The translations under genes and the position numbers were made by a program. A model generated the notes under the pieces. The model searched no databases, had not been told where the DNA came from, and was given only the letters and a program-made list of their open reading frames with translations. From Platycnemis pennipes (taxonomy: Eukaryota > Arthropoda > Insecta > Odonata > Platycnemididae): 64,000 nt of DNA. Numbering within the stretch: position 1 is the stretch's first letter; each line of letters opens with the position of its first letter. The stretch lies in the NCBI GenBank assembly GCA_933228895.1, contig OW121856.1, positions 112,753,163 through 112,817,162 on the forward strand, written 5' to 3'. Shown here piece by piece: positions 11,841 through 23,194 of the stretch.

Positions 11841-12045
11841 GGCCCGTTAGCTCAGTTGGTTAGAGGATCGTGCTAATAACGCGAAGGTCGTGGGTTCGAT
11901 CCCCCCACGGGCCAATTCTTTTACACCAGCGGCATGCATGCGCCCAGTAGTATAGATAATTTTTTCCTAAGATTTGTGTATTAATTGTCTGAGATTCATC
12001 ACTTATTAAGCAATTAAATGTATTATATGCTAATAAACTGGATCA
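11750..12045. repeat. Old duplication, unit 1 (left half)
   Basis: With 13923-14170 this forms one copy of a duplicated block whose other copy is 15660-16330. Shared anchors are GTCCGGAAGCCAAATAGTTT, the tRNA flank CAGCTGGCC, ATTAAGCAATTAA and ATATGCTAATAAAC. The Harbinger-like element inserted after the duplication. Confidence 0.7.
11841..11914 (+). tRNA. tRNA-Ile(AAT), slightly degraded
   Basis: A 74-nt cloverleaf. The acceptor stem GGCCCGT pairs with ACGGGCC, followed by discriminator A. The A box is TTAGCTCAGTTGG and the B box GGTTCGATC. The anticodon loop CTAATAA gives anticodon AAT. A TTTT terminator follows within 5 nt. The D stem reads GCTC/GAGG, one mismatch compared with GAGC in the copy at 20873, and the T stem has one mismatch. 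It may be functional or recently decayed. Confidence 0.85.
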
Positions 12046-13922
12046 GGGGCGGAATTCTGTACACAACTAACGATACCTATCGGTATCGGTGGCTACCGAC
12101 GGTCGTCGCTTGTACCGACGGTCGAGCTATTCTGCACCCGCCACCTACCGACAGTTGTCGGTGCAAGCGACCTAACTCTGACGTCAAGCATTTATCGGTA
12201 AGGAAGCAGCACCTGCGCGCGAGGCTATACGTTTTGACCAATGATATAGCTTGACACAAACAGGAAAAAGTGCACCATCGATATGCGAAATATTTCATCG
12301 GAACTTAGCGTCGTAATGTTATTTGAAATCAACAGTGGACTGGACGTGGATCATTTGTGATTCACATTCATTCAAGGATCATGCGTAAAGTCGAAGAGAA
12401 GTTAATACCAAAGGCAGGATGAAAGGTGGGATTAGTTGAAACTGAGGGGATTGCATGTAGGTAATTCGAATGAAATCTTTATTCATACTTTGTTATTGAT
12501 TTCGTACTGCGAAATTGGGTACGATTTTACGATCGAGAAATAACACACGTCTATATGGTTCTGATGGACTGTATTCAAGTGCCATTTACTAAGCCAACAA
12601 TTACATATTCAAGTTACTATGCGTACACAAACAAGATTAAAGTAAAAATTAAAACCTACGATGGTCCAAACAATAGTCGAGAAGCTCAAGTCAGGTCGAG
12701 AGGGAATTGCTACATGGAGGAGGAATGTAATAATAATATATTTATTAGATTACTTGGTAGAATTGTGTACACATCTTCGTCGAAATTACAAATTATAGAG
12801 ACATCACAGTAAGTAGTAGGCAGCATTCGGCTAACGTGTAAGTTAGTTTGTAAGTAACGTTTGGTTTTTTGGGAGGCAATCTTAAGAATTAGAAACACTA
12901 ATTGGTACGGAAGTAAAAGTGACCCTGACAAAGAAACTGTGAAGTGAATAATGACTTGCGTTCGTTTGAAAATGCATTGGAATGAACTGAACACACTGCT
13001 CACTCGCAATGGCGATCGACCGCTCCCGCTGCAATATCGGCCGAAGTGTTTCAATGAGAACCAAATCAACATGTGGGTAGAGGCGAAATAAATTGATAAA
13101 CTCCTCGTTGTCCAGCTCAAACGGGTCGTGGGCTTCCCTTTTACTCTCGTATCCCGGCACGATCGTCGACGTTCGAGTCTACTTTCTACGTATTACATAA
13201 ACATTTGATCTAAAGCAAGATATCCCTCTGCCATTCTTTGGGCTGATAATTAAAAAACACCTACCACTCTGATGTAAAATGCATTACTAGTCTAGCGATA
13301 AAGTTTCTACCGTCAAACATTTAAATACATCAAACTGCAATTGCATATAAATAGTATAGTAATTGAAGTAAAAATATAGGTACTTAGTAAATAGAAAATT
13401 ATAAATAAAACTGTATTTTTATTTAATTAAGTTTAGAAGAACTCAAATCACCTCTCACTCTCCGCACTTTGGACACTTTAAAGCAAACTTGTTTTGGATG
13501 CGCTAATTTTGCAAATTAAGGACGAATATAACTAGCGCGAATTAAGTTAAGATTTCAACTTAATAATAATATGGAAATGCAAATAAAGGACGATCTCAGT
13601 TCTCAGAAAACCTACCAATTTGCACAAGTCAATTCACCAAGCTCGTAGATAATCCAAACATACGTCCGTCGCTATGCGTAGACGGATCTATCACTGTTTT
13701 TACCCAGCATGCAGTTGGCGAAGAGACGAAATACATGTCGGTAAGGCCTAGCGTGGGTTTGGAAATCTTCGGTAGGCTCAGTCGTCGTTACCGACAAGTA
13801 TCGGTAAAATTAACGACAAGTGTCGGTAGAATGCATCACCGGAATCGCTCTTACCGATATTTGTCGGTCGGGGGAGTTAGCGACACCGATAGGTGTCGGT
13901 AGGATGTACAGAATTCCGCCCC
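12046..13922. mobile_element. PIF/Harbinger-like DNA transposon, decayed
   Basis: A 1877-bp insertion delimited by perfect 18-bp terminal inverted repeats, GGGGCGGAATTCTGTACA, at 12046-12063 and 13905-13922. It interrupts a sequence that is continuous in the paralogous copy around 16020-16330, which fixes the boundaries. Subterminal zones are packed with ACCGAC/GTCGGT palindromes. It contains a relic of a Harbinger-type transposase on the minus strand. No clean 3-bp target duplication is visible (flanks ATCA and AGGT). Superfamily assignment rests on the transposase fragment. Confidence 0.8.
12882..13160 (-). pseudogene. Harbinger-type transposase N-terminal relic
   Basis: The minus-strand frame contains DPFELDNEEFINLFRL followed by LIETLRPILQRERSIAIASE. 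This resembles the start of Harbinger-derived nucleases, where an acidic/FxxxYRL segment precedes an LRPxL...AIS block. The catalytic DDE nuclease region is absent and the frame begins without an ATG. It is a remnant inside the non-autonomous element 12046-13922. Confidence 0.6.
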
Positions 13923-14170
13923 AGGTTATAAATTTAAAAATACGAAAAGTACAGAAGAGTCAGGAAAGAATGGGCCGAAAACGCGGAAATAACGAGACTG
14001 CGTTTCACTTAGAAGGAAACCGCCATTATCTAACTATGTGACTTGCATAATTATGAAAAGTTCATTCCACTGAAGTGTAAAGAAGAGCAGATTGGCATTC
14101 AAACTTGATTTTTCCCACAGTAAAAGACACTAGATGGCAATAATTTCGAACAAAAGATTACTTAGGTAAA
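13923..14170. repeat. Old duplication, unit 1 (right half)
   Basis: Shares AGGAAACCGCCATT, GACTTGCATA, GAGCAGATTGG and ACTAGATGGCAAT with 16080-16310. It resumes immediately after the transposon's right inverted repeat. Confidence 0.7.
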
Positions 14171-14484
14171 CGCAAGGTTCCTTTGGCGTTAATTTAAAAA
14201 TTAAAACGATAAAAATGCTACTAAAATACGCAATGTGAGCACAAATAAGTGTACCAAGTGAAATGCAAAATAGCATAAAATATACGAGACAAGAAATATG
14301 ATAACGATTAATCTCTTCCTCTAACACAGAGTTTTAAAAAAATCGTAGCTTGTTAATAATTATAATGAATAATTTTGTTCCACATTCATAGATACATGTA
14401 GACATTTAAAAAATACTGAATACACAGGAGTGGCTTAAACAAATGAACAACTAATAGTACACCCTAATATCAAAATCCATACTT
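14171..14484. other. Intergenic, AT-rich
   Basis: Nothing recognisable between the duplication and the next LINE tail. Confidence 0.4.
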
Positions 14485-14870
14485 CATCTACATATACGGA
14501 ATACCCTGCAAGCCACCACGGGGGTGTGTGGCAGGGGCTGAAGATCTCCAAGCATACAAAAATGACATGTAACATGGAAATATGTTAGATAATCGAGTCA
14601 CATGCTGCTAGATGAATAGTATCTGCATAGCAATAAAGTAATTATTAGTTATAATGGCAGTTATCTAAATATATTTATATGAATTTACCTATCATCCGTG
14701 TTAATACATACACTACAGACAACCTATCAATATTTCACCCACCTATTCCTGTGCTAAGTTGCGTATGATGCTCTCTAATGGAAGGCGGGAAAAGTGACAT
14801 TATGAAACTATCAGTACGACAATCCATCTCTCTCACCTTGTTTATCTGATGAAACCAAGCATAATACCAT
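14485..14870 (-). mobile_element. LINE B/E-like 3' fragment, minus strand
   Basis: The 3' stem-loop region (CCCTGCAAGCCACC…GTGTGGCAGGGG on the plus strand) is at about 14500. A degenerate terminal coding block with the CGACAATCCATCTCTCTCACC signature is at about 14820. No open frame. Confidence 0.7.
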
Positions 14871-14879
14871 ACCATAATC

Positions 14880-15293
14880 CTAGACCATATTTTCAGTGAT
14901 GATGTTAAAAATATTTAGCGGACCCCAACTTACTATGGTAGACTGGACCATAATCACAAAATTAGAGAAATTGTTTGCCGTACTGAGATATTCAAAGTGT
15001 TCTTTTTTCCTCGTACTATTAGGGATATGAATAACGGTAAATATGTCCAATACGAGTGTAGCAATGGATAACATTGGTAGCTGCATGTTGGTATAAGGAC
15101 TTATAGCTAACCCAACTAACGGCATGTTTTTGCATGTAAGTTTTGCTATTTTTATCTTTTTTAAATAGCGTAGTTTTGAACAGTACCTATAGAAGTATTA
15201 ATCCTTTTTTTATGCATGATATGTAGTGCATGTTTGGTGCGAGTTCACCCCCTGCCACACACCTTTATGGTGGCTTGCAGGGTGGCTTGCAGG
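14880..15293 (+). mobile_element. LINE family A, 3' fragment
   Basis: Begins at ACCATATTTTCAGTGATGATG, in the middle of the family A C-terminal coding region. It carries the GRLDHNHKIREI-like block with mutations and the 3' UTR to CACCCCCTGCCACACACC. The tail is rearranged: GGGTGGCTTGCAGG is duplicated and the normal (GTAGAT)n is replaced by a perfect hairpin. Confidence 0.8.
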
Positions 15294-15339
15294 CACCTAC
15301 GTATTCATCTGCATGTAGATGCAGATGAATACGTAGGTG
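15294..15339. repeat. Perfect 21-bp-arm hairpin at a LINE tail
   Basis: The left arm 15294-15314 is the exact reverse complement of the right arm 15319-15339, with loop GTAG. The arm contains CATCTGCAT, a variant of the LINE tail unit, so it could be a fold-back of the tail made during reverse transcription. Confidence 0.9.
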
Positions 15340-15659
15340 GTACATATGTGTGTGTCCTTTTATTTTTTAAATTCACTTAGTCACCCCTTTGAATCCAGCA
15401 ATTTTTTATGCTTACGAAATGCGAACTTTACTGGCATGAAAAGAATATGAACATCAATTGAAGCTTGATAACTTGCATGCAGAAGACCAGTAGCTTGAGT
15501 ACTGAGTGATCGCTCCCTTTGTCTCTCGGACGGTTTCTCTTTAATCATTTAATCTGAAATTACGTATTATCTTGGAAACAGGCAATTGATGATGAATACT
15601 CGAATCATCACTGTGGTAATTCGGCGACGTGGAGCTGCAGCTGCGAGTATTTTGTGCTT

Positions 15660-16330
15660 CGCTTATGTCCGGAAGCCAAATAGTTTCGGACGAAGAGCCG
15701 AGGAGGAAGTATTTGAATTCCACGAATGTATGCACTTCGACGTTTACCGCGCTGGTAATCTACAGCTGGCCTCCATCCCCCCACGGGCCAATTCTCTATT
15801 TGTCCCAACCTTATCAATTATGTTCGAATGTCCCCGGACATTCAAACGACACAAAGCAGAAGGAAAAGTGGTGAGAATTGAAGGGATCACATAGTGTGTC
15901 AAGTGAAATCAAAAAAGAAGATTTACTGTCAATCGATCCTCCTTTTAGTTGCAATTTATCCAAATAAGAACCGCCCTGGCTAAAAATGGTTCAACCGCAA
16001 GTGCCAGGAGCTTTCAGCCAAGCTCTATTAAGCAATTAATTGAATGATATGCTAATAAACAGTATCGTATTGTAAATTCAAGAATACGAGTACAGAAGTC
16101 AGGAAGGGATGCGTCGAAAAGGCTGGATAACGAGACGTCACTTCAGTTTGCAGGAAACCGCCATTTTGAAATTATATGACTTGCATACATATGAAAACTT
16201 CATCCCGCTGAAGTATAAAGAGGAGCAGATTGGTATTCTAACTTGATTTCTCCCACAGGGCACTAGATGGCAATGCATTCGATCAAAAGATTACTGAGGT
16301 AAACGCAGAGGGTGTTATGGGAATGAAAAC
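15660..16330. repeat. Old duplication, unit 2
   Basis: Counterpart of 11750-12045 plus 13923-14170 without the transposon. The tRNA gene present in unit 1 is reduced to a short scar here. Confidence 0.7.
15768..15790 (+). pseudogene. tRNA-Ile deletion scar
   Basis: The flank CAGCTGGC runs directly into TCCATCCCCCCACGGGCCA, i.e. the last T-arm and acceptor bases of the tRNA seen at 11841. The ~55 internal nucleotides are missing and the same AATTCT 3' flank is retained. Confidence 0.75.
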
Positions 16331-16636
16331 GATAGAAAAGTAGGGTTAACGTTGAGGAACACACATTTATAGCATAGAGGCGGAAAAGCTTTAGTTCCTG
16401 TGTGAGTATGAGTACACCTTTATGGTGGCTTGCGTGGTATTATGTAGAAGAAATCGGTTGTAAGCCACGCACTACCATAAAGAAATACATCATTTGTGTT
16501 ACCGAACTTTTTGAAATGTACTGTCAATGGCATTCTGATACATCGGTACCGTCAATCTGATACATCGGAATGTCTTGTATTTTAGGTAAATGTCATTAAC
16601 ATGGTAGGTGTGGATAAAACGTTGATGCAAAATATT

Positions 16637-16700
16637 TGGCCCATTGAAGCCGCTAAGCTTCGCGTCATAAGCAAGACGCTCTAACCAACTATTGGACCAG
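16637..16700 (-). pseudogene. tRNA-Ile-like pseudogene
   Basis: On the minus strand GTTGGTTAGAGCGTC and a loop CTTATGA (anticodon position TAT) are recognisable. The T arm is scrambled (no GGTTCGATC) and the acceptor stem no longer pairs fully. Confidence 0.6.
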
Positions 16701-16967
16701 TTGTAAAGAAATTAATAAACGTAACACTAAATTTAAACTTAAGCCCTCTCAAAAGTTCTTCCTATACCTGGCTCCTACGTCCTGCTATCTGCCGTAACCG
16801 AGGCCCGAAACAAGTTCTTGCAAATACAGTTTTCAATAATGCTGAGATACATTGTGTTTTCAAAATTGCCACATCCAGCTTCTTTGAATTAGAGATCAAC
16901 GAATTCAAAACAACCGCTTGGGGAGCGTTACATGCAATATTCCAGCTGAGGTACGAGGCCATGTTTT

Positions 16968-17645
16968 TTCTTCTACGTCTACCTAATACCCTGCGAGCCA
17001 CCACGAGGGTGTGTGGCAGGGGGTGAAGATCACCAAATATGTACTATTGAATTGCAACTAGGATATTTAATGGAGACATGCTGAATAATAGGGTCACATG
17101 CTGCTGGATGGTTAGTATCTACATAATAAGAAACGGTTTATTTTTTGTATTACATGCATCATTCACTACAGACTCCTCTCACAATATTCCACCCACTACC
17201 TATCCCTTTGCTACGCTGCCTATTGTGCTCTCTTACGGTACGAGGGAAATTGACATTTTAAATCTATCGGTACGACAATCTAGCTCTCTAACCTTGTTAA
17301 TCTAATCAAACCTAGCACAATACGCAGGGATTCTTAATATATATCTAACGTTATCTGTGAACAAATCGGTTTTCATTTTACTTAAAAGGTTTAACCTAAA
17401 TTTTAACCAGCGTTCTGATAGTAATTCCCATCCTAGTTCTTCTATTTAACTCGTGACGCTAATACAATTATAACAACGGCCTTTAACAAATGTAGCGGAT
17501 TTCCTTTGCACACGCTCCAATGCCTTTAGCTATCATTCCTTCCTCGCACGGATCCCATAGACTAAATAGGCATAGGCATATTCTAAATGAGGCCTGACAA
17601 GTGTGAAATAGCTTCTTTCTCGTACTCTCTCATCTCATTTGCCTA
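16968..17645 (-). mobile_element. LINE family E, minus strand, interrupted by a SINE
   Basis: The tail with the CCCTGC…GCAGGG-type stem is at ~16990. Degenerate RT C-terminal blocks run upward to ~17645 (GCATATTCTAAATGAGGCCTGACAAG corresponds to LVRPHLEYA). The sequence resumes after the SINE at 17947-18012. Confidence 0.7.
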
Positions 17646-17946
17646 GAACCTAGGGCCCGGGTTCGATTCCCCGCACTGACGGATTTTTCAGTGGAAAACG
17701 GTCCCCACTTGAGTGCCTAGTGGAGGGCATTTCAAGTTCAGTACTCCGTCTGTCGGATGGGACGTTAAGCCGTGGTCCCCTTGGCGCCTTTCGTTAAGAG
17801 TAGGCTGATGCCGACACCGGGTTTCTCTCTCCACCCTTCCTCCGTTCCCTGAAAAAAATCCTACCATGACCCAATTACCCAATACCTATCCTAAATGGCG
17901 CAAATGACCTCAGCTGTCGGTCGCCTCCCCTGAATAACCAACCAAC
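17646..17946 (+). repeat. tRNA-derived SINE, copy 2
   Basis: Has the B box GGGTTCGATTCC and the same body and CTGAATAACCAACCAAC end as the copy at 2573. The A-box part is missing or truncated. It sits within the LINE at 16968-18012, so the SINE is younger than that LINE. Confidence 0.85.
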
Positions 17947-18012
17947 GAATCCTAATCTACGGTTTGCTACAGTAATTATTTCCCTGATGTGTTTCCCCCA
18001 CATCAGTCATGA
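17947..18012 (-). mobile_element. LINE family E, continuation after SINE
   Basis: TTATTTCCCTGATGTGTTTCCCCCAC corresponds, on the minus strand, to the GKHIREI-type block of the RT thumb region in families A and B. It matches the position expected if the SINE is removed. Confidence 0.6.
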
Positions 18013-18558
18013 GAAGCAGAACGTATCCAATCCTGAATTGATTTTCTCGGCAATTCCTCCGAGATCAAAATTACATACAAAACGTAGGCGCATTAATAAT
18101 ATTAGTTGTAGAATTCGGTCCTGTTGTGACTTTATTATGTACTACGACCTCAAGGTAGTCGAGAGGTGTAATGGATGGATATTGGAATCATTGAGTGGTG
18201 ATTAAACCTAGAAAACCAAATTAATGACAATATCGAGAGGAAAAAAGTCAGTGGTAAGCATTAAAGATGCTGGGCTTAATTTAGGAACTGTGGAGAAATG
18301 TGCGTGTATGGGTAGATAAAACCGTGTTAAGCACTTCATGGGTCAGATATGTACCATGTCAAAAAGAAAATCATGAAAGAGTAGAGATGTTAAATACATA
18401 GCTTAATGGACTTAACGTTGAAGACAGAATGGTTGGATAATATCGAAATACGATGTACACAGATGATCCGAGGTAGAAAGGTTTACAAGTAAAGCAGTAA
18501 GACTGAGAATAAGTGGCTGACTTGCATATCCACTGAGTCATGGAAGTTTTTCTAGAAT
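18013..18558. other. Intergenic, nothing recognised
   Basis: No gene, RNA or repeat relationship recognised. Confidence 0.4.
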
Positions 18559-19045
18559 ATAATTGGGTCGTTTGCCATATTTTTATTGCTGAATCTGACA
18601 GAGTTTATAAAATAAAAATACTCGTATTTTTCCGCTCTTCGATCCGTCAGTTTGTTCTCGAGTTATAAGTGGCGAAAAACTGTTGTTTTCAACCCCTTTC
18701 GGAAAAGTGGGCTTCTAAGTCATCCGCTTCGTCCAACCACGAGACCGCGAAGCTCCTTCACCTTATCACAATGCGGGACACACAGCTATCAATGGAAGTG
18801 TTTTCCACAGAGAAGGCCTTCCGCCCCCACCTCCCCTCCCCTCCCTAAAAACAGTCAAGGACGGGAGAAAGGTGGCGTAGTAATCCTTAATGCATCACGT
18901 TCGGGTGGCGTCACCTTTTGCTCATTTTTGATTTGTGAGTGAATGGCTCTGGTTATAAGATCAATTTTTTCACTGAAATTCTTTTTTTTGTATCCATCAA
19001 ACGATTTCGTGTACAAAATAGCGATTTCGGTTTCAAGTTTCATTG
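18559..19045 (+). repeat. Unnamed interspersed repeat R, copy 1
   Basis: Shares ordered blocks with 23195-23745 and 26013-26407: ATTTTTCCG…TTCGATCCGTCA, GCGAAAAACTG…TTTCGGAAAAGTGGGC, GTCAAGGACGGGA, GCGTCACCTTTTGCT, and a terminal CGATTTCG…ATTTCGGTT block. It is non-coding and all copies are in the same orientation. Confidence 0.75.
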
Positions 19046-20872
19046 GGGAAAAAGTAGCTGGATGCACTAGCAGAAAAATGTTACAGATATGAATGTTGAT
19101 CATAACAAGAGCGACTTATGAGAGATGTTCCGGGGGATGGAACAGAGCAAATAGGAATGAAGAGAGAAGGAGGGAGAGTCGCAGTCAACTGATTATAGTT
19201 GTGAAAAGTGATGAAGATCTGTCATATTATTATTAATTTCGTAAGCACTTTTCATTGACTGCACCATAACCAGCACAGTGGCAGTTAATATTCGGATTAG
19301 ATGATAGGTACACTGCCATATAACACAGTGTAGAATGCAGTATAAATCAACGCTTCCGTAAATTTCGTTTTACACCCTCTCCCTCTAAGGTTCTATTGTA
19401 CACATACCCTTCTGGTGACTTTCAGGGTACATATTCTGAATCAAATTTATTCCCCTGATAAATGGAAAGTGAGGATAGGTTTTTAGGTAAACCCTCAGAT
19501 AAAGCATTTGCCCCCGGCAGTGAAATGATCAAATATTCCAGAAGTCATATTAAAAAGTTTTGCATTTTTTGAAATATGAAGACCACAATACTCCTGTGCA
19601 AAATCGAATTTACTGTTCAACAATAGACTTCCAAAGGAAGTTCCAATTCCAAAGGAGGTAAAAAATCGAGGAGTCATATTATTGTTGCTTCATTTAAAAT
19701 GAACTGCAGCCATTATTTCGCCGAAAATTCTTGAGAATTTTAAGATATTTTACGACAACTTCCTTTTATAAGAAAACTATTTGCAAAAGAGGAAACACTG
19801 CAAGCGCATCCTGACATCTTTCAGAATACGGATACACTATATAAAACAAATTTATCTAAATAAACCATTTGCTTAGCCTTATCCAAACAAGAAACTCAAA
19901 ATTGTGCGAACCAATTTATAGTGCCAGGAAAAGGTCATATTACATAGGTTTAAACTGTATTATAGCCGCTACCTTGAGTGCCAGATAGGATAGTTTTTTC
20001 AACTTACTTTTATTGCAAGGTGTCTTAAAATAGCTCGTAGAATTATTTTGGTTTAAGTTCATTTCAGCTCTTTATCTAACGGTTGCGTCGGAGTATTTGG
20101 AGCACACTTCCGTCTGCATTGACCTGAGCAACCAAAACTGTTGTGCAATGCCAATTGCCAAACGACACCACCGGCATCAACCGTAAAATAGACTAGATGC
20201 CGGAATTCCACTTATTAAAGAACATCAGTTCATTTGGAGAAATATTTTACTTTTGTCAAAGCCTGAAATTCGATTTTGTATTTTAGAGGACAGTTAAATA
20301 TTTAAAAAATCACAATTTCAAACGATTACCGATCCTTGATTGATAGGTAGTTTTGTAAAATAATATGAGTTCGATGTCGGAAAATTATAAATTATTATTC
20401 AACATATTCATTGGCGAAATGTTTGCCTTTAATTGAAATGAACTACAGGAAAATTTGCCAATTCGATGACGAAAACAATGGAATGTGAAAAGCTAAATTC
20501 ATTGTTTCTTCAGCATAGGGTTCATATCAATCTACGCGTGCACACTAATCTGCAAATTAGCAGAGAAAGTCGAAGAGTAATCAATCTTATTGTGGGAGAC
20601 TTTTCTACGGATATCAACGTTAAGATGAATTATTAAGGGGACATTCTCATATCATGCAACCTCTGACCTCAAACTAACATCATGCCAGATAGATGCTTAC
20701 AATTCCAAAACATATCTGTTTGCGTCCCAAACATGCAAGTAAGTCTAAAACAATTGCAGAAATTTTGAAAATTATGCTTTCATGTACACTTCAATAAATT
20801 CAATATTCTACGCTACTTATTAGAGAAAGAAGGACCACTGAGATATGATTTCACTCGATGTACTTCACATGT
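19046..20872. other. Intergenic, nothing recognised
   Basis: About 1.8 kb of AT-rich sequence. A degraded LINE-tail-like patch (ACACATACCCTTCTGGTGACTTTCAGGG) near 19395 is the only feature I can suggest. Confidence 0.4.
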
Positions 20873-20946
20873 GGCCCATTAGCTCAGTTGGTTAGAGCGT
20901 CGTGCTAATAACGCGAAGGTCGTGGGTTCGATCCCCCCATGGGCCA
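20873..20946 (+). tRNA. tRNA-Ile(AAT)
   Basis: A 74-nt cloverleaf. The acceptor stem GGCCCAT pairs with ATGGGCC, discriminator A. The A box is TTAGCTCAGTTGG, the D stem GCTC/GAGC, the anticodon loop CTAATAA (AAT) and the B box GGTTCGATC. A run of eight T follows, a strong pol III terminator. Compared with 11841 it has the regular D stem, so it is the better candidate for an active gene. The T stem has the same single mismatch. Confidence 0.93.
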
Positions 20947-22099
20947 GTTTTTTTTATTCGCTTCCTCTCATTCTCAAAGTCGCTGGTAGAGCAATCCGTC
21001 GAAGTAGATGTACTTTACTCGCTGAAGACTTCAATGCTCCCTTCTTCGGTTCAGGATGATTGTCATTTTTAAACCTGTCCTACTTTAAAACCCTCTAGTT
21101 TTATCTTTATGGTCTAAAATACCATATTAAAACTATTTTTTAAGTACATGCATATTTTGACATTCAGAAAAGATATCTTTCATGAGCGTTGATAGCTGAT
21201 TTGCGTTTCATAAGGTCACCTAAGGTTCGACGTTATTATGAAGTTATGACGAACTCTTCTAAATCATTCCACAGCGCATTCCAGATCGTTATAATTTTTT
21301 GCGTTTTTTATCAAATTAGGCTGCCTTCTTTATCCTGGTTACGAGCTTGATGTCACTCAAAGCGGGAAGCATTCGAATATCGATGCAAAAATCATTCCCT
21401 AAAGATAGGCTAATACCTGATGTGGATATTCCGTATGAAAATTTGTGTACAAAAATATACCCACCTTACTAGAATGAAGTCTGTTACATCCATAGGCGTT
21501 TCCGCCGTGCATTGAGGAGAAAAATGGCCATCACTGCTTTAGTTCCCATTTTCCATGAAATATCTTATGCGTGGCATATCAAACAGTCACGAAAATAGAT
21601 GTGAGGTATGCCAAGCTGGCATTATATTTATCAGGATTTGGACAACGGTGCCCTGACATATTGCCAATCATCTCTGATCAGATTCAGGTAAGAAAAATGA
21701 TCTAACCAAGAGGATTCGGCGTCATTTTCTGAAATTTTGTAACTTGCATATTAGAGACCATAGAGGTCCAATCAGAGACTGCAAATATTTAGGGGTGCCT
21801 TTGACGTTGTGGTGTGCATGTCATGCTCTGATTTTATTTGCGATGAGTCTCTCGGCTAATCTACCTTCAAGCTGTTAATGGTATTCAAAAGATATCACAC
21901 GAGGTTAAACAAAACCAAGAGTTACATACGATATGCAGCGAAAGGGTAGAAGATATTGTCAATATTTCATTCGAGAAACTAAAGCTGGGAGAGGTTGAAG
22001 AATATTTCTCTTTGGATAGCAGACTTACCAACGAAGAGCTCCATAAGAAGGTCCATCTGAAGCAAGTACTTTTTCGATAGTGAGGCAGCGGAAAAGTGA
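20947..22099. other. Intergenic, nothing recognised
   Basis: No convincing coding or repeat signal. Confidence 0.4.
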
Positions 22100-22690
22100 A
22101 GAGTGGAAGTATTTGTTGTATGGTGTTGTAGAAGAATGATTAACTGACGAAGATGTTCTAAGATGAGAGGGTGAAATGAGAAGATTGACCAGCAGTAACG
22201 GTCACGGCTTTGACCCCGACGAAGAATGTCGTCGAAGAGGTAGGGAAAAGGAAGAATGAAACCTAGTTTGGGATATATGGTGCAAGGAGCGAAGGATTTA
22301 ACGAGGAGAATCATATAAAGATGAAGGCGTTATATGTGGTGCTACAGAAGAATGATGAGGATTAAATGGATCGACCGAGTAAGTAACGAGGAAGAGTGGG
22401 AGAAAAGAGAAGTCTTCTGAATACCCTGAGAAGATGACGTGGCAACTTAATCGCCATATCTTAAGACACGATGGCCTGGTGAAGACAGTCGTTGAAAGAC
22501 AAGTGGACGGGAACAACGACAAAGGAAGGCCTCGAGTGAGATATACGGAACAAGTGATGAAGGATGTGAAAGAGAGGAACTACGTCAATATGAAGAGGTT
22601 AGCCTATAGAAGGACTCAGTGGAGAGTTATTTTGAACGAATCTTAGGATTGCTGACTAATAATGGTGATGAAGGCGATATTCGCTGAATG
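22100..22690 (+). mobile_element. LINE family D, degraded 3' fragment
   Basis: Contains two blurred versions of the WCYRRMMRIKWIDRV block (around 22130 and 22340). A readable end follows (HILRHDGLVKTVVERQVDG, KGRPRVRYTEQVMKDV), matching the better preserved copy at 57175-57640. Stops are frequent. Confidence 0.65.
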
Positions 22691-22744
22691 AATGGAATTA
22701 GGTGCTGCATCATAACAACCAATTGATAATTATTCATCTGCACC

Positions 22745-22830
22745 TACAGGTTAAACGGCGATTCTCCTCAAAGGTGTGAGGCAGGGGGTGAATTATCACC
22801 AATCATGCACTATATCAACATCATTGACCT
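22745..22830 (-). mobile_element. LINE A-type tail remnant
   Basis: GGTGTGAGGCAGGGGGTGAATTATCACCAATCATGCAC corresponds to the minus-strand family A 3' UTR. A GTAGATGTAGATGTATGTAGA microsatellite lies further on at ~22970. Confidence 0.6.
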
Positions 22831-23194
22831 ACATTCACAAAAACCTCTGCCTGCTTAGAAAGCCTAAGAACAACCTCTCAACTTCCATTTTTTTGCAATA
22901 AATATCGCCTTGTACCTACACTTTATGTATTTATTTATATACTTTATGTAGAATTTATGTACTTTATGTAGATGTAGATGTATGTAGACGTAATGTTCCT
23001 GGTTTCAACCATAAAAATTCATTAGTAAAGCACTTTAAGTGTGTAGTGTCCTTTATCAAAGAAAACAGAATTTATTAATTGCGATTCGTGCCTCGGCATA
23101 AATGCATTCATTTCATGCAAAAAATATGAATTGAGTAGATCTACTTTACTCTAGAATGAAATGTTAATCGTGAGCTCTTTTGAAAAACCTCGAA
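22831..23194. other. Intergenic with TTTATGTA-type simple repeats
   Basis: AT-rich; short ACTTTATGTA and GTAGATGTA iterations between 22920 and 22990. No gene. Confidence 0.4.

Noticed and set aside
22960..22990. Telomere-like repeat
   Set aside because: GTAGATGTAGATG is the tail unit of the local LINE families, not a telomeric motif.
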